A stretch of 23,337 nt of DNA from Ruminococcaceae bacterium UBA7101 (GTDB lineage: Bacteria; Bacillota; Clostridia; Oscillospirales; Acutalibacteraceae), in assembly GCA_002493325.1 (NCBI GenBank), contig DKYL01000044.1, positions 1-23,337 of the forward strand, read 5' to 3'. Position numbers and translations under genes: made by a program. Of the stretch, positions 8,927-15,975 are shown piece by piece (position 1 is the first letter of the stretch; every line of letters begins with the position of its first letter). Below the pieces are notes generated by a model. It was not told where the DNA came from and made no database searches. It saw only the letters and a list, made by a program, of their open reading frames with translations.

Positions 8927-10286
8927 AATATGATTTATCAATTGACCTGAAGCGTGTGAACTCCTTGTCAAAGGTTAACTCAATGGATGTTGTTGCACCG
9001 TGACGGTTTTTAGCGATAATAAGCTCGGTTTTATTGGCGTCTATATCATCCTGCTTATCCTCGTCAACATCATTTCTGTAATAATCCTCACGATAAAGGA
9101 AAAGTACAATATCGGCATCCTGCTCAATTGAGCCTGATTCACGCAAATCTGCAAGCTGAGGCTTATGATTTTTGCCGTGACCCTCAGTACCACGTGATAG
9201 CTGAGCACAGCAGATAACAGGAATATTCAGATCCTTCGCCATCATTTTGAGCTGACGTGTAATTTCACTGACCTCCTGCACACGGTTTTCCTTCTTGCCT
9301 GCAGAAGAAATCAAGCCGAGATAGTCAATAATAATACAGTCAACATTTTTCATTCGTCTTACTCTTGACTTAATCTCAGGAACAGTGATAGAGGATGTAT
9401 CATCAAGATAAAGCTCGACATCATTGAACTGTCCTGCCGCATTACCTAGTCTGACCCACTCCTCTTTGGTCATTTCGCCTGTTTTGAGCTTTTGCGATTC
9501 AACACCTGCCTGTGAAGCCAGAAGCCTTTCGGCAAGCTGAGATTTGGTCATCTCAAGGCTGAAGACAATACACTTTTTTCTTGCACCCATTGAAATATTC
9601 TGTGCAAGGTTAAGTGCAAAGCTGGTTTTACCCATAGCAGGACGGGCACCAATAAGTATAAGGTCACTCTTGTTAAGACCTGTCAGGTATTTATCAAGCA
9701 TACCGAAGCCTGAGGGAATACCTTTATATTTATCCTTATCCTCACCTGTTATCTGTGCAAGCTTGGTGTAAACATCATTAACGATAACCTCACTGATTTT
9801 TGTGGGACCGTTTTTTTCCTTGCCCTGACGGATGTCATAAATCATCTGCTCCGCTCTGTCAAGAATTGCAGCAGCATCAGCCTCACCGCCTGTCGCCTGT
9901 TCAATAATTGTATTGGAAATGGATACAAGAGAACGGAGATAAAACTGCTCCTTAACAATTTTAACATAATACTCAATATTAACAGTTGACGGAACACACT
10001 GGGCAAGGGTCATTAAATATTCCCTGCCGCCTGCAGTGTCGTAGTGCCCTTTCTTGGTCAGAACATCTGCTATAATAACAGGGTCAATTGCCTTTGAATT
10101 TGTATACATCAGCATCATAGCGCTGAATATTTCCCTGTGCTGCGGAAGATAGAATGCATCTGCGTTAATCTCGGAAACAACAAGCTCCATACACTCCTGA
10201 TCAATCAAAATGGAGCCGAGTACGGACTGCTCAGCCTCAAGATTATACGGCATAATAACACCGCTTGTCATATTAGGTTCAGCCAT
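8919..10286 (-). CDS. dnaB: Replicative DNA helicase DnaB/DnaC
   Basis: Hexameric replicative helicase that unwinds DNA ahead of the replisome (called DnaC in Bacillus). 455 residues, full length. The N-terminal DnaB domain begins MPYNLEAEQSVLGSIL (12-27). The RecA-like C-terminal domain has Walker A GARPAMGKTS (213-222), Walker B IIIDYLGLI (318-326) and the late motif RESGSIEQDADIV. No intein is present. ATG at 10286 is preceded by GGAGG that lies in the last codons of rplI; only 3 bases separate the two genes. Its adjacency to rplI is conserved widely in Firmicutes. Confidence 0.97.
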   Translation of the reverse strand: MAEPNMTSGVIMPYNLEAEQSVLGSILIDQECMELVVSEINADAFYLPQHREIFSAMMLMYTNSKAIDPVIIADVLTKKGHYDTAGGREYLMTLAQCVPSTVNIEYYVKIVKEQFYLRSLVSISNTIIEQATGGEADAAAILDRAEQMIYDIRQGKEKNGPTKISEVIVNDVYTKLAQITGEDKDKYKGIPSGFGMLDKYLTGLNKSDLILIGARPAMGKTSFALNLAQNISMGARKKCIVFSLEMTKSQLAERLLASQAGVESQKLKTGEMTKEEWVRLGNAAGQFNDVELYLDDTSSITVPEIKSRVRRMKNVDCIIIDYLGLISSAGKKENRVQEVSEITRQLKMMAKDLNIPVICCAQLSRGTEGHGKNHKPQLADLRESGSIEQDADIVLFLYREDYYRNDVDEDKQDDIDANKTELIIAKNRHGATTSIELTFDKEFTRFRSIDKSYYE

Positions 10287-10289
10287 TTT

Positions 10290-10733
10290 TTAAGCCTCCG
10301 ACACCTGAACAAAAACCTTAGCAGAAATACCCTGATAAACCTTTATCTCTGCTTCAACTGTTCCGAATGCCTTGATGTCCTCCATAACAATCTTTCTTTT
10401 ATCTACATCTATGTTAAGCTCTGCTTTAATCTGCCCTGCAACATCCTTTGATGTTACTGAACCGAAAAGCTTGCCGTTTGCACCGGCTTTCGCCTTTAAT
10501 TTAAAGGTTTTTCCGTTAAGACTGTCGGCAGTTTTCTGTGCTGCCTTAATCTCCTCAGCCTTGTGGAATTTCTTAGCAGATTCCTTATTGTTAAAATCAT
10601 TCATTGCCGAAGCATTGGCTTCAATTGCCAGTCCCTTAGGGAAAAGAAAATTCCTTGCATAACCGTCGGATGCATTAACCAAATCGCCCTTTTTACCAAG
10701 GCTCTTAACATCCTGCTTTAAAATAACCTTCAT
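10290..10733 (-). CDS. rplI: 50S ribosomal protein L9
   Basis: Large-subunit protein binding 23S rRNA domain V. 147 residues, the standard length. It begins MKVILKQDVKSLGKKGDLV and contains DGYARNFLFPKGLA (23-36), the diagnostic L9 N-terminal motif. A charged connecting helix and a C-terminal domain with KLFGSVTSKDVA follow. The ATG at 10733 has AGGAGG six bases upstream, and this Shine-Dalgarno overlaps the rnj stop codon, so translation is likely coupled. Confidence 0.97.
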   Translation of the reverse strand: MKVILKQDVKSLGKKGDLVNASDGYARNFLFPKGLAIEANASAMNDFNNKESAKKFHKAEEIKAAQKTADSLNGKTFKLKAKAGANGKLFGSVTSKDVAGQIKAELNIDVDKRKIVMEDIKAFGTVEAEIKVYQGISAKVFVQVSEA

Positions 10734-10743
10734 ACCATACCTC

Positions 10744-12519
10744 CTAAATTTCCATAAATATAGGCAAAATCATTGGATTGCGCTTTGTTTTTTCAAACAT
10801 AAGACGTGACAAGTCATCACGCAGCTTAGTTTTAATGGAATGCCATTCGCAAGATTTGCCCTTATAATTATCATTAATAATTTTTGCCGCAAGATTTTTT
10901 GCAGCTTTCATAATTTCCTCATTTTCCTTAACGAAAACAAATCCTCTTGAAACAACCTCAGGTCCGCTTACTACATAACCGTTCTCTGTGTCAATTGCAG
11001 CAAATACAATGATTATGCCGTCCTTTGAAAGACGCTTTCTTTCATTGAGAACAATATTGCCGACATCACCTACACCGATACCGTCAACATAAACCTCTCC
11101 TGCAGGCACCTGACCGACCTTCTTGATGCAGTCGGCTGAAAGCATAATCTTGTCACCGATTGTTCCGATATATATATTATCCTTTGATATTCCCATATCC
11201 AATGCAAGCCCTGCATGCTTTTGCAGATGCTTCTGTTCGCCGTGAACAGGAATAAAGAACTTAGGTTTAACAAGGCTCATAATGAGCTTAAGCTCCTCCT
11301 GACAGGCATGACCCGATACGTGAACGTCATACATTTTTTCATATATAACCTCAATGCTGTGCTTCATAAGCTCATTCACAACATTGCCCACCATCTTCTC
11401 ATTACCCGGAATAGGCGTAGCAGAAATAATCACATAGTCATTCGGAGTAAGGCTGACCTTTCTGTGCTCTCCGAACGCCATTTTAGTTAATGCAGACATC
11501 GGCTCACCCTGAGAGCCTGTTGTAATAATAACAAGCTTTTCATCAGGATAGTTTTTAATCAAACCAATATCAATCAATATACCCTCAGGGATATTCAGAT
11601 AACCAAGCTCGGCACCGACCTTAACAAGGTTTTCAAGGCTTCTGCCGATTACCGCAACCTTTCTGCCCCTGGATTCGGCAACATCCATAATCTGCTGAAC
11701 TCTGTGGATGTTGGATGCAAAGGTAGCAACAACAATTCGCTTATTCTTTGCCTTTCTGAAAAGCATTTCAAAGGAATCGCCCACTGTTCTTTCACTTGCG
11801 GTATAACCCGGTCGTTCAGCATTAGTAGAATCTGAAAGCAGAGCAAGAACGCCCTTTTTGCCGTATTCCGCAAATCTTGTTAAATCAATCATATCGCCGT
11901 CAACAGGAGTTGTATCAATCTTAAAGTCACCTGTCTGGATAATAACACCTGCAGGGCATCTGATTGCCAGACCCACAGCATCGGGAATGGAATGATTGAC
12001 ATGGATAAATTCAATATTGAATGAACCGAGCGTAATATTTGTTCTCGGCTTGATTTCAACAAGCTTGGCTGAATTGAGAAGTCTGTGCTCCTCCAGCTTA
12101 CCTTTAATGAGTCCAAGGGTCAGCTTTGTTGAATAAATCGGTATATTAACCTTCTTTAAAAGATAAGCTAAACCGCCTATATGGTCCTCGTGACCGTGGG
12201 TAATAATAATACCCCTGATTTTAGAAACATTGTTTTCGATATAAGTAAAATCAGGAATAACAAGATCCACACCCGGTAAATCTCCGTCGGGGAAAGCCAG
12301 ACCGCAGTCCACAATGAACATATCATCGCCATATTCATAAAGGGTCATATTCTTTCCTATCTCATTCATACCGCCGAGAAATGCAATACGAACAGACTCC
12401 TTCGCCTTTGGCGGTCTGGGAGCTTTGCGGTTTGGGGACTTGCGGTAAGTTATATAACGCTTTTTGGAATTCCGTTTTCCCTGAACGTTCTTACCGGTCT
12501 GCCTATTTTGATTTGTCAT
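10744..12519 (-). CDS. rnj: Ribonuclease J
   Basis: Metallo-beta-lactamase/beta-CASP ribonuclease with 5'-3' exonuclease and endonuclease activity, central to mRNA decay and rRNA maturation in Firmicutes. The zinc motif HGHEDHIGG is at 108-116; DSTNAERPG, the beta-CASP segments and HVSGHACQEEL with the later PVHGE are all present. At 591 residues it is longer than the usual ~555 because of an N-terminal extension of about 42 residues rich in Lys/Arg/Asn/Pro before VRIAFLGGMNEIGKN. ATG at 12519 is supported by GGAGG with 6-nt spacing, so the extension is probably translated. First gene of a five-gene operon; it takes the place next to rplI where gdpP often sits in Bacilli. Confidence 0.95.
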   Translation of the reverse strand: MTNQNRQTGKNVQGKRNSKKRYITYRKSPNRKAPRPPKAKESVRIAFLGGMNEIGKNMTLYEYGDDMFIVDCGLAFPDGDLPGVDLVIPDFTYIENNVSKIRGIIITHGHEDHIGGLAYLLKKVNIPIYSTKLTLGLIKGKLEEHRLLNSAKLVEIKPRTNITLGSFNIEFIHVNHSIPDAVGLAIRCPAGVIIQTGDFKIDTTPVDGDMIDLTRFAEYGKKGVLALLSDSTNAERPGYTASERTVGDSFEMLFRKAKNKRIVVATFASNIHRVQQIMDVAESRGRKVAVIGRSLENLVKVGAELGYLNIPEGILIDIGLIKNYPDEKLVIITTGSQGEPMSALTKMAFGEHRKVSLTPNDYVIISATPIPGNEKMVGNVVNELMKHSIEVIYEKMYDVHVSGHACQEELKLIMSLVKPKFFIPVHGEQKHLQKHAGLALDMGISKDNIYIGTIGDKIMLSADCIKKVGQVPAGEVYVDGIGVGDVGNIVLNERKRLSKDGIIIVFAAIDTENGYVVSGPEVVSRGFVFVKENEEIMKAAKNLAAKIINDNYKGKSCEWHSIKTKLRDDLSRLMFEKTKRNPMILPIFMEI

Positions 12520-12565
12520 AAATAACCTCCGTAAAATTATTTTTCCGTTCTCTTAAAATACTAAT

Positions 12566-12594
12566 ATATTAAACTATAATCTTCCTCTTGTCAA
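12566..12594 (-). promoter_or_regulatory. Promoter of the rnj-ftsH operon
   Basis: Minus-strand TTGACA (12589-12594), 17-bp spacer, TAATAT (12566-12571), about 46 bases before the rnj ATG. The only strong promoter I see for the five genes. Confidence 0.82.
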
Positions 12595-12636
12595 GTTAAC
12601 ACATTTTTTATAATAACAAATGCACTAACCACTATA

Positions 12637-12665
12637 TTGATTATTACCATAATTAGTGGTAAAAT
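12637..12665 (+). promoter_or_regulatory. rnhA promoter with overlapping inverted repeat
   Basis: Plus-strand TTGATT (12637-12642), 17-bp spacer, TAAAAT (12660-12665). A near-palindrome, TTACCA-(7)-TGGTAA (12644-12662), covers the spacer and the start of the -10. A second pair of arms, ACCACTA at about 12628-12634 and TAGTGGT at about 12654-12660, also brackets the -35. Either could be an operator. Confidence 0.65.
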
Positions 12666-12694
12666 ATGTATGAATAAAAAAATTAGAGGTAATT

Positions 12695-13129
12695 ATGAAA
12701 AAAATTGAAATTTATACTGACGGTGCCTGCAGCGGAAATCCGGGCAAGGGCGGCTGGGGTGCAATCCTTGTTTATAACAATAACGAAAAAGAATTAAGCG
12801 GCGGCGAGCCTGAAACCACAAATAACCGAATGGAGCTTACTGCTGTCATATCTGCACTGAATGCATTAAAAGAACCCTGCGAGGTGTCACTCACAACAGA
12901 TTCAAAGTATGTATGTGATGCTGTAACAAAAGGCTGGGTATACGGCTGGCAGAAAAACGGATGGAAAAAGGCAGACAAAAAGCCTGCCTTAAATGTTGAT
13001 TTATGGGAACAGCTTTTGCCGCTGCTTGAGAAGCACCGTGTTACCTTTAACTGGGTAAAGGGACACAACGGTCACCCCTATAACGAACGCTGTGACAAAT
13101 TAGCTGTTGATTATTATCTCAACAATTAA
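12695..13129 (+). CDS. rnhA: Ribonuclease HI
   Basis: Cleaves the RNA strand of RNA-DNA hybrids (R-loops, primers). 144 residues. The catalytic DEDD set is intact: Asp9 in YTDGACSGNPG, Glu47 in NRMELTA, Asp69 in TTDSKYV and Asp134 in ERCDKLA, with His124 in VKGHNGHP. The basic protrusion GWQKNGWKKADKKPALN (84-100) is of the E. coli RNase HI type. ATG at 12695 has AGAGG 5 bases upstream. The gene is divergent from rnj. Its TAA overlaps by 4 bp the stop of the converging gene at 13126, with no terminator between. Confidence 0.97.
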   Translation: MKKIEIYTDGACSGNPGKGGWGAILVYNNNEKELSGGEPETTNNRMELTAVISALNALKEPCEVSLTTDSKYVCDAVTKGWVYGWQKNGWKKADKKPALNVDLWEQLLPLLEKHRVTFNWVKGHNGHPYNERCDKLAVDYYLNN

Positions 13130-13932
13130 ACCATATCATATTTATCAATAATACCGATGCCCATACCAAGCTTACCGCCGTTTAACAGATGCGCCTTTGC
13201 CGACCTCTGCAGCGATGTGTTTTCTTGGTATTTCTTTTTGTTAAGCTGTCTTTTTCCGAAAATTCTTTCGATAGACTGCTTATCAATATCAACAGAGCAA
13301 ACAATATCAAACATTGCCGAAAACTGCATAATATTGCTTGACGGCTCCATAAAAAAGCAATTGTCACCGTAAAGCAGCCAGCTTTCACAGAAGAAATATC
13401 TATAATCATAGTCAGGGAAATATTTATTAAAGAAAACAACTGCCTCTTTTAATGATGCAACACAATCTGAATATATAAGCTTTTCACCCTGCGGAATATG
13501 GATATTAATAACATTTTCACCGCAGTCAAAAGGAAAGCACGAATAGTCAAGCAGTTTGTTGCTGCATTTAAAAAGCTGAAACTGCAGTCTGCCTATTCTG
13601 AACAGCTCGCAGTTGAGATGATTTTTAATCCAGTTATAATTTGCCAGACCCTTGTTATCGTTATTCTCACACCATATTCTTATATCATCAAGTGTTTTAA
13701 TAAATATATGCTCAGGTATTCCGAGCTGTCTGTATTTTTCAAGAGTATACTCAGCAGTTTCGATAATCACCGCAAGTCTTGTCAAATCATCTTTAAATCT
13801 TAAGCAATTGAAATTCCCCCCTGCACATTTTTCGGCAAGGGATAAAATTTTGACCCTGTCCTTCTGGGCAAGGTCAATTACTTTGTTTTTAAGCTGAATA
13901 TCCAAATCAATTTTCTCGATTAAATCAAGCAT
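13126..13932 (-). CDS. GNAT-like acyltransferase domain protein (NAT_N/GNAT_C type)
   Basis: Predicted soluble protein of 268 residues resembling the clostridial acyltransferase-domain proteins (Pfam NAT_N plus GNAT-like C-terminal domain, formerly DUF5596). The cues are GIPEHIFIKTLDDIRIWCEN, the NYNWIKNHLNCELFRIGRLQFQL block in the middle, then NIHIPQGEKL and FFCESWLLY in the C-terminal half. The substrate is unknown. A longer in-frame reading to 14097 would lie entirely within the upstream gene and codes for His/Arg-rich nonsense-like sequence. ATG at 13932 begins one base after that gene's stop, with GAGG about 9 bases before it. It is the second gene of a two-gene operon. Family assignment rests on motif memory, not a search. 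Confidence 0.7.
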   Translation of the reverse strand: MLDLIEKIDLDIQLKNKVIDLAQKDRVKILSLAEKCAGGNFNCLRFKDDLTRLAVIIETAEYTLEKYRQLGIPEHIFIKTLDDIRIWCENNDNKGLANYNWIKNHLNCELFRIGRLQFQLFKCSNKLLDYSCFPFDCGENVINIHIPQGEKLIYSDCVASLKEAVVFFNKYFPDYDYRYFFCESWLLYGDNCFFMEPSSNIMQFSAMFDIVCSVDIDKQSIERIFGKRQLNKKKYQENTSLQRSAKAHLLNGGKLGMGIGIIDKYDMV

Positions 13933-13933
13933 A

Positions 13934-14575
13934 TCATTGTGCCTCTGTTGAATTTTCTGTTGTCTTCTGTGATGTCGACGCAGGTGCATTGGTTGTGCTC
14001 TCTGCAACCACTTCATATTTTGACATAAGACCTGATGATACAATATGCGTAATCTCATAATTAATCTCATACTTTGACAAAAGTGACAGCACGTCAAGAT
14101 TTAAAAAGTTACTGTCGGCATTTTCATCCTGAACTGTAAATTTTGTGCCTTTGTCAAGATATTTGATTTCTCTTTCAAGTCCGCTGATACCGTCAACCTC
14201 TTCACCTTCGAAAAAGATATATGTGCCCTTAATAACGATAATACCTTCAAACTTGTTTTCCTCTTCGGTAACATAGGTGCGTTCAGGCTTTGCAGTGGTT
14301 TCAGGCTCTTTCAAGGAAAGTTTACCGCTGTAAAACAGTGCACACACAACTGCAACCGCCACGGCAATCAAAGCAAACAGGAACCAGACGCCCTTATGGC
14401 TCTTTTTTTCCTTTCTGAATCTATGTCTTTCAAGAGTAGGAACATCGCCGGACTCATCATCAGTATGCGTTGCATTCATATCAAATTCCCTTGCAGTTTC
14501 CTGATAAGAGGCATCATCCTTTTTATGTACAACTAAAGGACTGTCCAGCTTTTCTTCCTTAATTTCATCATCCAT
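13934..14575 (-). CDS. Single-pass membrane protein of unknown function
   Basis: I do not recognise this family. The protein has 213 residues. Residues 1-60 are charged and likely cytoplasmic, ending in a basic patch (RHRFRKEKKSHK). One transmembrane helix lies at about 63-83 (VWFLFALIAVAVAVVCALF). An outer domain at about 95-185 contains the compact block IIVIKGTYIFFEGEEVDG. The tail is low in complexity and rich in Thr, Ser and Ala. The start at 14575 (MDDEIKEE) has TGAGG 8 bases away; an ATG at 14581 would leave only 2 bases to the same site. It shares a promoter with the GNAT-like gene, so an envelope role for both is possible but unproven. Confidence 0.7.
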   Translation of the reverse strand: MDDEIKEEKLDSPLVVHKKDDASYQETAREFDMNATHTDDESGDVPTLERHRFRKEKKSHKGVWFLFALIAVAVAVVCALFYSGKLSLKEPETTAKPERTYVTEEENKFEGIIVIKGTYIFFEGEEVDGISGLEREIKYLDKGTKFTVQDENADSNFLNLDVLSLLSKYEINYEITHIVSSGLMSKYEVVAESTTNAPASTSQKTTENSTEAQ

Positions 14576-14604
14576 ACCCATTACCTCAAATTATAATTTA
14601 ATTT

Positions 14605-14633
14605 ATTTTAGCATATATTTTAATAATTTTCAA
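14605..14633 (-). promoter_or_regulatory. Promoter of the membrane protein/GNAT operon
   Basis: Minus-strand TTGAAA (14628-14633), 17-bp spacer, TAAAAT (14605-14610), with an extended -10 (TGCTAAAAT). Its -35 is only 6 bp from the -35 of the divergent ROK kinase promoter. Confidence 0.75.
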
Positions 14634-14639
14634 TATATA

Positions 14640-14668
14640 TTGAATTTGCTGAATAAAATTGTTATAAT
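14640..14668 (+). promoter_or_regulatory. ROK kinase promoter
   Basis: Plus-strand TTGAAT (14640-14645), 17-bp spacer, consensus TATAAT (14663-14668), 28 bases before the chosen ATG. An ORF reading that starts at 14640 would begin inside this promoter. Confidence 0.8.
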
Positions 14669-14696
14669 AGCTGAAAACAGTATTATGGAGGATGAA

Positions 14697-15578
14697 ATGA
14701 ACATTTTAACCTTTGATATCGGCGGAACAAATATTAAATATGCACTTTGCAATGAGAAATTTGTTTTATCCGATAAACACACTATCCCAACCGAAGCACA
14801 AAACGGCGGTCAGGCACTTGTAAATAAAATTATCTCAATAATTGAAGAGTATGATAATATTGACAGAGTTGCTATTTCAACAGCAGGTCAGGTTGACAGC
14901 GAAAACGGCATCGTCGTTTACTCAACAGACAACATCCCCTATTATACAGGAATGATGGTCAAAAAGACAATAGAAAACAAAACAGGCATTAAAACCTTTG
15001 TTGAAAACGATGTTAATGCATTTGCACTTGGTGAATCAGAATTCGGTGCAGGAAAAGGTAAGAATAATTTTGTTGCCTTAACCTACGGCACAGGCATCGG
15101 AGGAGCATTATTTCTTGACGGCAAGCTATATAAAGGAATGGGCTCATCAGCAGGTGAATTTGGTCATATGATAACGCATGTCGGCGGCAAGCAATGCACC
15201 TGCGGCGGTGAGGGCTGTTATGAATGCTATGCATCAACAAGGGCACTTCTGCAGTCTGTAAACAAAAGGAACAACATCAATTTGAATTCCTTTGAAATTT
15301 TTGAAAAAGAAAACTTCCAGAAGCCTGAAATCAGATCAGTCATTGATAAATGGATTGATGAAATGATTGTTGGTCTTGTAAACATAATATATATATTCAA
15401 TCCTCCGCTTATCATTTTAGGCGGTGGAATTATGAATGAGGATTATGTCATTGACCTTATTGACAGAAAGATTTACAGCCTGCTTATGGATAATTTCAAG
15501 GATGTCAACATTGTAAGATCACGCCTTGGCAGTGATGCCGCACTTTTAGGTGTCGCATCAAAAGCAGCAAAACTTTAA
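14697..15578 (+). CDS. ROK family sugar kinase (glucokinase/ManNAc kinase type)
   Basis: Cytoplasmic kinase of the ROK family phosphorylating a hexose or N-acyl-hexosamine; the exact sugar is not readable from sequence. 293 residues. The phosphate-1 motif DIGGTN is at 7-12, the catalytic ENDVNAFALGE at 103-113 (Asp105), GTGIGG at 131-136 and GEFGHM at 153-158. The zinc-binding cysteines are CTCGGEGCYEC (Cys167, 169, 174, 177). There is no N-terminal helix-turn-helix, so it is an enzyme rather than a ROK repressor. ATG at 14697 is preceded by GGAGG with 5-nt spacing. No sugar transport or catabolic genes lie beside it. Confidence 0.93.
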   Translation: MNILTFDIGGTNIKYALCNEKFVLSDKHTIPTEAQNGGQALVNKIISIIEEYDNIDRVAISTAGQVDSENGIVVYSTDNIPYYTGMMVKKTIENKTGIKTFVENDVNAFALGESEFGAGKGKNNFVALTYGTGIGGALFLDGKLYKGMGSSAGEFGHMITHVGGKQCTCGGEGCYECYASTRALLQSVNKRNNINLNSFEIFEKENFQKPEIRSVIDKWIDEMIVGLVNIIYIFNPPLIILGGGIMNEDYVIDLIDRKIYSLLMDNFKDVNIVRSRLGSDAALLGVASKAAKL

Positions 15579-15582
15579 TAGA

Positions 15583-15626
15583 GCAAAGGGACTGTTTCAC
15601 AAAATGTGAAACAGTCCCTTTGCTTT
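15583..15626. terminator. Perfect 18-bp hairpin between convergent genes
   Basis: Arms GCAAAGGGACTGTTTCAC (15583-15600) and its exact complement (15606-15623) with a 5-nt loop. It lies 4 bases after the ROK stop and 11 bases from the stop of the minus-strand fragment, so it probably terminates from both sides. The T-tracts are poor (TTTGTG on plus), so it could instead be a mobile or repeat-type hairpin. Only one copy occurs in this window. Confidence 0.7.
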
Positions 15627-15637
15627 GTGCATTGGAG

Positions 15638-15928
15638 TCAGAATTTATTCAATATTGCAAAATCTTTTGCATTGATGATATTATCATTATTCAAATCAAA
15701 ATAAGAACTGTCATCAATATCGGTTGGCTGCGGTGGTTTATTCACATAATCAATATTCCACATTACAATAATTTCACTCTTTGGAACATTTACTGTTTCT
15801 CCGCAGTCTTCACAAATATAAGTAACATCATTTTCATTAATGCTTGATACAACATATTTGTGACTTTCTTTCGGCTCGTCTATATTAATTTCAGAAGCAT
15901 ATGCAAATATACTCAAACTGCATACCAT
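15638..15928 (-). pseudogene. Secreted protein fragment ending in a half-dockerin
   Basis: The readable frame covers 96 residues. Upstream codons continue the frame to a TGA and read RCVLLAI before the first ATG, so residues VCVLLAIMVCSLSIFAYAS look like a signal peptide whose start is lost. The ATG at 15928 has no Shine-Dalgarno nearby. Next comes a small CxxC block (YICEDCGETVNVPKSEI). The C-terminus FDLNNDNIINAKDFAILNKF matches one calcium-binding repeat of a type I dockerin, which normally has two. It may be the displaced tail of the broken gene upstream or of a relative joined by deletion. Expression is doubtful. Confidence 0.55.
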
Positions 15929-15975
15929 AATTGCAAGCAGTACACACCTTCACCTGCTCTTAATTTTGCAAGCAC

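Noticed and set aside
13933..14097. Longer N-terminus for the GNAT-like protein
   Set aside because: It overlaps the upstream membrane-protein gene in another frame and encodes low-quality His/Arg/Gln-rich sequence.
14640..14696. Longer N-terminus for the ROK kinase from 14640
   Set aside because: It would start inside a TTGAAT-17-TATAAT promoter; the GGAGG-supported ATG at 14697 begins exactly at the ROK fold.
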